Assembly (NCBI RefSeq): GCF_001936615.1
Contig: NZ_MLBF01000045.1
Coordinates: 1-37,608 of the forward strand
DNA: 37,608 nucleotides
Direction: 5' to 3'
Source of the DNA: Desulfosporosinus metallidurans
GTDB taxonomy: Bacteria; Bacillota; Desulfitobacteriia; Desulfitobacteriales; Desulfitobacteriaceae
Position 1 is the first letter of the stretch. Every line of letters starts with the position of its first letter. Below the pieces are notes generated by a model that saw nothing but the letters and a program-made list of their open reading frames with translations, was not told the origin of the DNA and did no database searches. This document shows positions 32,393 to 37,608 of the stretch, one piece after another. A program made the translations under genes and the position numbers.

Positions 32393-33844
32393 ATGCGAAA
32401 GAAATGGTTGGTCCTAATATTGCTTGTAATAGGGTTAGGGTTTACAAGTGCCTTTATCTTACATAGCTACAAGAATTTCAAGGTACAACAGGGTTTCGTA
32501 CCCTTACCGTTGTCCTTCGATCCCTATACGTCTGTTTCCACATATGACTGGGATGGTAATATGGTTAGCATTGAGGGAGGTTTTGTAAAAGGGAAAGTCG
32601 TCGATAACTCTAACCAAGAAAGTTTACTGCTTCGATCTCTTTCGCCAACCCCTATCGTTTCATTTAAGAGTGAAATAAAAAAGTCATATGGCATTAGATT
32701 GGAAAACGTGAACCCTGCTATGATAAAGACCAGTGATCAAATCGGAAATCTTAAGACTATTGACCCGCACACTATTTCATTTACAGTAGACCTTCAGGCG
32801 AACCAGCCAAAAACCATTAAATTTGAACTTAGTGCTCAAGAGAATCCTGAAGTGATCATGCTAGGGGATAATAGAAACGGCTATGGTACGTTCTCTAACA
32901 TCATCGACCAAGTAAACGCTATTAAACCTGCCTTTGTTGTAGACAACGGCGATCTCGTCTACGGAGGAGAACCGAATAGGTATAGGCTTTTTTACGAGAC
33001 TGTTTCCAAGCTTCAAGTTCCACTCTATACGACTTTAGGAAATCACGACATCCGCGAGAACGGTCTGCCAATATATACAGAACTTTTTGGTCCTGCTTAC
33101 TATTCCTTTGACTATTTGAAGAACCACTTTATCTTTTTGGACAGTTCAAGAGGGTGGACAGAAAAAACGGCCATCCCTCCTGAACAATATCGTTGGCTTG
33201 AAGCAGACCTTCAAAAAGCGCACGGTAAACGCATTTTCGTAGTTTCCCACATTCCTCCCACTGACCCCCGAGCCAATGTTACGCCGAATACATATCCCGA
33301 ATCACAAAAAACTGGCGTATTGCAAAAATTGATGAACAAGTTAAGTGGTACAAGTGATATAGACCATGCGTTCAACGACAAAGCCGAAGCCAAAAAGTTT
33401 GAAGACTTAATGACTAAGTATAAGGTTGATACTGTTTTCTTGTCGCACATTCATAGCTTTTTCAGCTTTGTAAGAGGAAACGTTAGGTACATTATTACTG
33501 GAGGAGCTGGAGCTGAACTTCTAAGTCAAGGCAGCGAATACCATTATATTCGTGTTCATATAACAGATGATGAGAATTATTTAGAGATAGTTGAATTGCC
33601 GTCTCCGCCTAATCAAATAATCGATAGATATTGGGCTGCGGCACAGTTATTCATTAGTTCAACCTATAAAGAATATTCTTCGCTTGTATTAGCTATTGGC
33701 CTATTTCTAGTATTGATCATAGGCTGGATACTTTGGGTATTGCGCCATAAATGGTGGCCGTTCCTTAAAAAGTTAGGTCGCTGGATTTATGAGGTAGCAA
33801 AACTTTCCATTCTAAAGTACAAAGAAATTGTCCGGAATAAATAA
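32393..33844 (+). CDS. membrane-anchored calcineurin-like metallophosphoesterase
   Basis: 483 residues. An N-terminal signal-anchor (5-24) and a C-terminal transmembrane helix (430-450) with a basic cytoplasmic tail place the catalytic domain outside the membrane. Residues 30-150 form an unassigned beta-rich domain. The phosphoesterase core has GDNRNG (D159; the usual DxH His is Arg161), NGDLVYGG (D187), GNHD (216-219), VVSHIPP (H286) and SHIHS (H352, H354). Apart from the DxR variant all metal ligands are present. Substrate unknown. ATG after GGAAGGTGGATAA. Confidence 0.88.
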   Translation: MRKKWLVLILLVIGLGFTSAFILHSYKNFKVQQGFVPLPLSFDPYTSVSTYDWDGNMVSIEGGFVKGKVVDNSNQESLLLRSLSPTPIVSFKSEIKKSYGIRLENVNPAMIKTSDQIGNLKTIDPHTISFTVDLQANQPKTIKFELSAQENPEVIMLGDNRNGYGTFSNIIDQVNAIKPAFVVDNGDLVYGGEPNRYRLFYETVSKLQVPLYTTLGNHDIRENGLPIYTELFGPAYYSFDYLKNHFIFLDSSRGWTEKTAIPPEQYRWLEADLQKAHGKRIFVVSHIPPTDPRANVTPNTYPESQKTGVLQKLMNKLSGTSDIDHAFNDKAEAKKFEDLMTKYKVDTVFLSHIHSFFSFVRGNVRYIITGGAGAELLSQGSEYHYIRVHITDDENYLEIVELPSPPNQIIDRYWAAAQLFISSTYKEYSSLVLAIGLFLVLIIGWILWVLRHKWWPFLKKLGRWIYEVAKLSILKYKEIVRNK

Positions 33845-34182
33845 GTAATAGTTCTTTCATATCTTATACACCCCTTTACTGACTTCATCTTACTGTTTTA
33901 TTAGAAACGTTTCAATAACTCGATATTTGATATTCATGTAAACTCAACTCACGGTTGAACATCAACAGCAGGTAATCGAATAAGCAAGAGACATTTTTAC
34001 CCAACACTTATTATTATCCTGTGAAGGAACGCTACAACCTTACTGAGACTCGCCGAGAGAGTTCATACGTCGCATTGTTTTTAAAACCCAGTAGTAAAAA
34101 TACCGCCCAACCTCTATGTAGGTGGACGGTATTCGAAGGATGGCATTACAGGCAATACAACGCATAATAAGAAAAATGTGAC
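33845..34182. other. intergenic between convergent genes
   Basis: AT-rich, with no supported gene. Its only clear element is the terminator at 34094-34133. No separate terminator is seen directly after the phosphoesterase gene. Confidence 0.5.
34094..34133 (-). terminator. intrinsic terminator of the membrane protein gene
   Basis: Arms AATACCGCCCAACCT and AGGTGGACGGTATT pair with one bulge; TTTTTAC follows on the minus strand. A similar hairpin, without a gene, is at 31713-31750. Confidence 0.75.
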
Positions 34183-34701
34183 TTATACATTTACTCCAGA
34201 ACGCGTTACTCTTAATTTCTTTAGTAGATACCCAATCAAGTATCCAATAGCACCGGCTGACCATGATGAAATCATACTTATTATAGGGGTTAGATAAAGA
34301 GTGTTAGTACCAGTCGTATAAAAATATCTTAGTCCATAAGTAGGTACCATGATAAGTATAAATGTAGGAAGCGCAATGATTGCAAATTTGCCAATAGGTG
34401 CCATAAGATGAGCAATTAGACATATTGAACCACCAATTCCCCAATATAGTGAGATGAATTTCATAAAGCCCTTCTTCTCCGTATAGCCCATGACTATTCC
34501 GTATAATAGTAAAGCTACTAAAAAGACTATTGTCACAATTAAACCTTCAAGCTTATCTGGAACTGTACCCCATTCCCCCAAGAAAGATGCCCAATTGGAC
34601 TCGTAGCCAAACAGGATCGCAAATATTGATATGAAGGGAATAAAAAGAAAATTGATTTTTATAATTTCCACCTCTCCTTCCACCTTATAAAAGTTTAACA
34701 A
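34183..34701 (-). CDS. polytopic membrane protein, unknown function
   Basis: 172 residues with about five hydrophobic segments: INFLFIPFISIFAILFGY, GLIVTIVFLVALLLYGIVM, FISLYWGIGGSICLIAHLMA, FAIIALPTFILIMVP and the last GAIGYLIGYLLKK. No family motif is recognised. The start is uncertain: the ATG at 34701 lacks an RBS, whereas GGAGAGGTGG lies some 25 nt inside, so translation may begin at a GTG or ATA around 34677-34665. Terminator at 34094. It appears to be monocistronic. Confidence 0.65.
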   Translation of the reverse strand: MLNFYKVEGEVEIIKINFLFIPFISIFAILFGYESNWASFLGEWGTVPDKLEGLIVTIVFLVALLLYGIVMGYTEKKGFMKFISLYWGIGGSICLIAHLMAPIGKFAIIALPTFILIMVPTYGLRYFYTTGTNTLYLTPIISMISSWSAGAIGYLIGYLLKKLRVTRSGVNV

Positions 34702-34821
34702 CCTTGATATATTTGATACGCATTTTCCTACGAATGCGTCACCCGAAAAGGAAGGGGATTCGGTATCGTAAATTAGGTGTTTCTGAAACAGTGAAGTGTT
34801 ACTTTATTATTAAAATGATCG

Positions 34822-34992
34822 TTATGCTTGATCACTACCTTTCTCTTCTGGTCTAGAATTTTTCAGCGAAATAACCGGGCTTTCTTCTTCAGAATAATCG
34901 TATTCTCCTTGCTGCTGCGCTTCAACAAGAATATCAACAGCATTTGCAACTTTGGCGGCAAGTTGGAAATACATTTCCTTATAATCTGGCAC
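34822..34992 (-). CDS. small protein divergent from an XRE regulator
   Basis: 56 residues starting at GTG 34992 (PDYKEMYFQLAAKVANAVDI), because AGAGGGGTG lies 8 nt upstream. The longer ATG at 35013 precedes that site. Helical first half and acidic tail. Short proteins with a similar PDYKEMY start accompany XRE genes in Firmicutes, from memory; function unknown. Its promoter region overlaps the operators at 35016-35070, so the XRE protein probably controls it. Confidence 0.65.
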   Translation of the reverse strand: MPDYKEMYFQLAAKVANAVDILVEAQQQGEYDYSEEESPVISLKNSRPEEKGSDQA

Positions 34993-35015
34993 GCGAAATA
35001 CACCCCTCTGCATAA

Positions 35016-35118
35016 TTAGTGTTATATAACTAATTATGACACATAATATTCCTTAGTGCTATATCACTAACAAAACTTATTTTTCTTTTGTATGCTTTAA
35101 TTAGTGATAACTCACTAG
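35016..35118. promoter_or_regulatory. three-site operator array for the XRE regulator
   Basis: Three 18-bp dyads of the form TTAGTG-N6-CACTAA lie at 35016-35033 (weaker right arm), 35053-35070 (perfect arms) and 35101-35118 (one arm mismatch). The last overlaps the XRE ribosome binding site. They cover the gap between the small gene and the XRE gene. Confidence 0.75.
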
Positions 35119-35129
35119 GAGGTGTATTC

Positions 35130-35372
35130 ATGGATACGAGACAAGCAGTAGTGAATAGAATTGTTGAACTTTGCAAAGAACGCAAAATAACACCCAATGC
35201 TTTGAGCTATCGTGCCGCTGTACCACAATCGACTATAAAAAGCATCCTAAATGATGAGAGCCTGAACCCTGGTATTGTAACAATTAAAAAGTTGTGTGAT
35301 GGTTTAGAAATCTCACTGTCGGACTTTTTTAATACGGATGTCTTTTGCAATTTAGAACAAGAACTCACATGA
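35130..35372 (+). CDS. XRE-family HTH regulator (intact copy)
   Basis: 80 residues from ATG 35130, six nt after GGAGGTG; the upstream ATG 35088 has no RBS and would translate through an operator. HTH domain: VNRIVELCKERKITPNALSY, AAVPQSTIKSILNDESLNPG, VTIKKLCDGLEISLSDFF. A truncated second copy is at 28539-28716. It probably represses itself and the divergent small gene through the 35016-35118 dyads. Confidence 0.88.
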   Translation: MDTRQAVVNRIVELCKERKITPNALSYRAAVPQSTIKSILNDESLNPGIVTIKKLCDGLEISLSDFFNTDVFCNLEQELT

Positions 35373-35572
35373 ATCACCGATATTACGCTGCATCTCCCCG
35401 AAATCTTTAACCGTAAATGCTTTGTTTTGGTTGGCTTTCCCGCCAAGCACACCTAAAACTCATTTTTGAATGATCAGCCCCCCATTCACTCCTGCATAGC
35501 TTTGATTAAAAAATCATTTGTGCTGGTCGATGAATAGCCGGCCGAAAAATCCGATCTAAAGGAAGTGAAAGC

Positions 35573-35811
35573 ATGGCCGTCACAACAAGCAGAGTGCTAA
35601 GGTTGACTTTCACGACCGCCGGCGGCAAAACGTTAGCGATTACGATCCCCAATCCGAAGGTAGACCTGCAGCAGGCTGAAGCCGCGCCGCGATGAACTCG
35701 ATTATTGCGAGTGATCTATTCCTTACGTCCAGCGGTGAGCTGACCGGAATACGGGACATTAGGGTAATAGATTCCTCAACCAACGACCTTTTCGACCCGC
35801 CGCAGGCTTAA
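35573..35811 (+). pseudogene. DUF2922 family protein, frameshifted copy
   Basis: Starts identically to 28917 (MAVTTSRVLRLTF, same RBS). After LQQAEA, copy A's TG is replaced by a single C (GCCGTGGCC against GCCGCGCC). This net one-base loss leads to TGA two codons later. The downstream frame remains recognisable to DLFDPPQA. The lesion is not in a homopolymer, so it is probably a real mutation. Confidence 0.88.
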
Positions 35812-35859
35812 CCGGATGCTTTTAGACGTAAGCGTCAAATAACAAAGTGTATAGAAATA

Positions 35860-35892
35860 GAGCAAAAACCAGTGTAAACTTGGTTTTTGCTC
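35860..35892 (+). terminator. terminator of DUF2922 gene, copy B
   Basis: Perfect arms GAGCAAAAACCA / TGGTTTTTGCTC with an 8-to-9-nt loop, followed by TATTT. Confidence 0.75.
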
Positions 35893-35918
35893 TATTTGCA
35901 GGTCGAACACGTTGCTAT

Positions 35919-35957
35919 CTATGCAAATTCTCATTCGCCTTTTAAAACTAATTGAAC
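35919..35957. repeat. 39-bp dispersed repeat, copy 2
   Basis: 38/39 identical to 24028-24066. Here no Uma2 gene follows, and no TATAAT remains downstream. It may be the 5' scar of a deleted Uma2-type gene. Confidence 0.85.
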
Positions 35958-36090
35958 TGTTACTCCCCAACACTTGTCCATATTATTTTGAGCTAGACGC
36001 GCATAGATGCCTAATTCAATAAGAAAGCCTTTGCGATGAGGAGCACCCTGAGGTAGAGGTAATCGGCCTGAGGGGGGAGAGAGGGTTAGG

Positions 36091-36291
36091 TTAGTTCTCC
36101 CCTCGATGACTCTCCCTTTGCAACGGCATAAACGTCAAAGTTTGATCCTCAATCCGATTCTGTTCGGAAGTATTCGCGAACATCGCTCTCTCCTCAATTA
36201 AATCAGTATTACAAAAAGGACATGGCCATGATCCACGCTCACTTGAGCTATACGAAGCATTGCCACAGACTCGACAGTTTTTTCTGAACAT
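36091..36291 (-). CDS. small zinc-ribbon protein
   Basis: 66 residues. Two knuckles, CRVCG (residues 6-10) and CPFCNTDL (24-31), form a rubredoxin-type zinc ribbon, joined by SYSSSERGSWP. The rest is hydrophilic. ATG follows GAGGGGTTGTTATC. Small proteins beginning MFRK.CR.CG are common hypotheticals in Desulfosporosinus-like genomes, from memory. No partner gene is adjacent. Confidence 0.75.
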   Translation of the reverse strand: MFRKNCRVCGNASYSSSERGSWPCPFCNTDLIEERAMFANTSEQNRIEDQTLTFMPLQRESHRGEN

Positions 36292-36559
36292 GATAACAAC
36301 CCCTCCCCGCTTCTAGTCTTGTGTTTAGATTAACAGCTGACATGGACAGAATCCGTCTAACAATCGTACAAGCATTTCTAGCAAATCTCGCCCAAAATCT
36401 ATTGTCTCTCGACCTATCCCTTGAATTGTTGTTTTCACTTTGGACATTTTATTGAGTCATAATTTTGCCCGCTTATTTATTTCGCTGAGACAACTATACA
36501 ACTGACCTTGGACAAAAATATGTTTTCCCTATTACGTTGCATACAAAAAGAAGTAATAG
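36292..36559. other. intergenic, nothing assigned
   Basis: I find no supported open frame, terminator or repeat here. Confidence 0.4.
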
Positions 36560-36796
36560 CTTGAAGATAGAACACTACGGGGTTTAGTCACTGAGGCGTT
36601 TTATAAAGGGATCGGGAAAGAAAAGTTCGGCAAAAGCAAAAAGAGCCAGGCAGCAACAGCTGAAAAGCTGGCAACTTGGTTCTCGGATTACTATGGAGGG
36701 ACTGACCATGAAGACGCTATAAAAAACATCTTCATTCAGGCAATCATTCTCGAGAAGATTTATCCCAGACATTTGCCATTAGTGAGCGAGCTTTAA
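36560..36796 (+). pseudogene. unidentified coding remnant without a start
   Basis: A 78-codon frame opens after a stop at 36557 and lacks a plausible start. It reads like real protein: LVTEAFYKGIGKEKFGKSK, LATWFSDYYGGTDHEDAI, KNIFIQAIILEKIYPRHL. The opposite-strand frame here is Cys/Phe-rich and looks like a shadow. I do not recognise the family. Its 3' end overlaps the convergent XRE gene. Confidence 0.4.
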
Positions 36797-37028
36797 GCGA
36801 TGACCTAAATACTCGTTCAGCATAATCTGAATCTGAAGTAAACTTATCAATAGAAACATTCAATTCTTTAAACAGCCTAATCCATTGGTTTGGTGTTCCT
36901 TTATATAATCCTTGTTCGATCCGAAAGAGATACTGCCTCTTCAAGCCTGTTCTTCGTTCTAATTCTCGCAGAGTTATTCCCCGATCTAACCGCCATCTTT
37001 TCAAGTTTCGACCAAAATGGCATTCATT
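36744..37028 (-). CDS. XRE-type HTH regulator
   Basis: 94 residues from GTG 37028, chosen because AAGGAG lies 9-10 nt upstream; ATG 37037 touches the RBS and the longer ATG 37082 has none. The HTH is FGRNLKRWRLDRGITLRELERRTGLKRQYLFRIEQG, described from Phe5 to about Gly40. It has an unusually basic recognition helix (KRQYLFRIEQ). LNVSIDKFTSDSDYAE follows. It diverges from another XRE frame at 37221; the gap is AT-rich with facing TATTTTGT / ACAAAATA segments that may be operator arms. Confidence 0.7.
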   Translation of the reverse strand, partial: NECHFGRNLKRWRLDRGITLRELERRTGLKRQYLFRIEQGLYKGTPNQWIRLFKELNVSIDKFTSDSDYAERVFRSSLKARSLMANVWDKSSRE

Positions 37029-37220
37029 CACTTTCCTCATCTCCTTACTCACAATGCAGATAGAATTCACAATATTAATCATTATGGCATCAATTGTACT
37101 ATTTTGTGAACTATAAAGGGTTTATTTTCTTAATAAAAGAACAAAATAACAGAGTCATTTTTAGCAAGTTGTTATGAACCTTGGAATATATGGCAAGTAT
37201 CTAAGAAAGGGGGCATGCCC

Positions 37221-37595
37221 GTGCTCTAACTCGGAAAACGACTTAAAGAAATTCGGCTGACCAAAGGTCTCAGTGCTATAAAGTTATCTCAACGGTCTGG
37301 GGTGGCTCGTAGCCTCATCAGCCAGTTGGAGAACGGAAAGCGCCAATCAACCGGTATTGATACCATTTATCGTTTAGCACTGGCCCTTGAAGTTTCTCCC
37401 ACCCTCTTTCTAAACAACGAACCGCCCTCTAACGTTCACTATAAGGAGGATCTTTCTCCATTTGTGCTTAATGAAGGAAGTCAACCCTATCTCCGCCTGG
37501 CACAAAAAGCAGAAAAGTCCGGTCTATCACCGGATCTGCTGGGAGAACTAATTGATATTATCGTTAGACTTCGTTCAACCCCCCCTTTATCCTAA
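37221..37595 (+). pseudogene. XRE-family regulator with an early in-frame stop
   Basis: From GTG 37221 (AAAGGGGGC seven nt ahead; ATG 37215 also in frame) the reading is Val-Leu-TAA, then an uninterrupted regulator: LGKRLKEIRLTKGLSAIKLS, QRSGVARSLISQLENGKRQ, LALALEVSPTLFL. A ~50-residue helical tail ends LLGELIDIIVRLRS. In related proteins an ordinary residue stands where the TAA is, so it looks like a nonsense mutation. An N-truncated product from GTG 37302 would lack half the HTH. It might be rescued by a start I cannot see. Confidence 0.65.
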
Positions 37596-37608
37596 AAAAA
37601 TCTTTATT

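Larger units (their letters stand above)
35193..35892. repeat. 0.7-kb segmental duplication, copy B
   Basis: Matches 28537-29238. Here the XRE gene is complete because its 5' part lies outside the duplicated block, while the DUF2922 gene is frameshifted. The right end is the shared terminator; the 39-bp repeat at 35919 follows 26 bp later. Confidence 0.9.

Noticed and set aside
36584..36772. Minus-strand 62-codon frame
   Set aside because: Cys/Phe-rich composition typical of an antisense shadow. The plus strand here reads like protein.

Overview
This window looks like a low-GC Firmicute of the Desulfosporosinus/Desulfitobacterium type (Peptococcaceae, Clostridia). The taxonomic call is inferred from gene families, not from a marker gene: a DUF2922 protein, EFR1-type flavodoxin-ferredoxin, a PE-Lig-Pol LigD, an 880-residue Tet(M)-like GTPase, frequent TTG/GTG starts and strong Shine-Dalgarno sites. 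No rRNA, tRNA or CRISPR array was found.

Left part (1-11.1 kb): a Fic protein, an EamA transporter remnant, an ABM-type monooxygenase, and one IS110-family element (about 2.19-3.81 kb) whose transposase is split exactly at an A_AAA_AAG heptamer. Next come a truncated radical-SAM remnant and a tight minus-strand operon of a MazG-like NTP pyrophosphohydrolase (frameshifted), a DUF559-nuclease/SF2-helicase fusion and a membrane M48-type metalloprotease. Then come a duplicated DUF gene (copy 1), a helical-repeat protein and an orphan YidC/Oxa1 with a small membrane partner.

Middle (11.2-27.3 kb): a GC-richer ligD split by an in-frame amber codon; a Tet(M)/EF-G-like GTPase fused to a Rae1/YacP-type NYN ribonuclease; an ArsR regulator with an EFR1 protein, each preceded by a related dyad; a TetR regulator and lon protease, each preceded by the same TetR-type operator; a Crp/Fnr regulator with a decayed HTH and a methyltransferase; a Uma2-family gene; a radical SAM protein; and copy 2 of the duplicated DUF gene, which keeps a zinc ribbon. 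Truncated epimerase, MATE and SWIM genes lie between them.

Right part (27.4-37.6 kb) is accessory DNA. It holds a hicAB module with a strong palindromic operator, a 0.7-kb segmental duplication whose two copies have decayed reciprocally (XRE broken in one, DUF2922 broken in the other), five XRE-type regulators in all, a three-site operator array, small membrane proteins, a membrane-anchored metallophosphoesterase, a zinc-ribbon protein and unidentified gene debris. The many truncated genes and repeats point to a plastic region with repeated insertion and deletion. Two frameshifts lie in or next to A-runs and could instead be sequencing errors.
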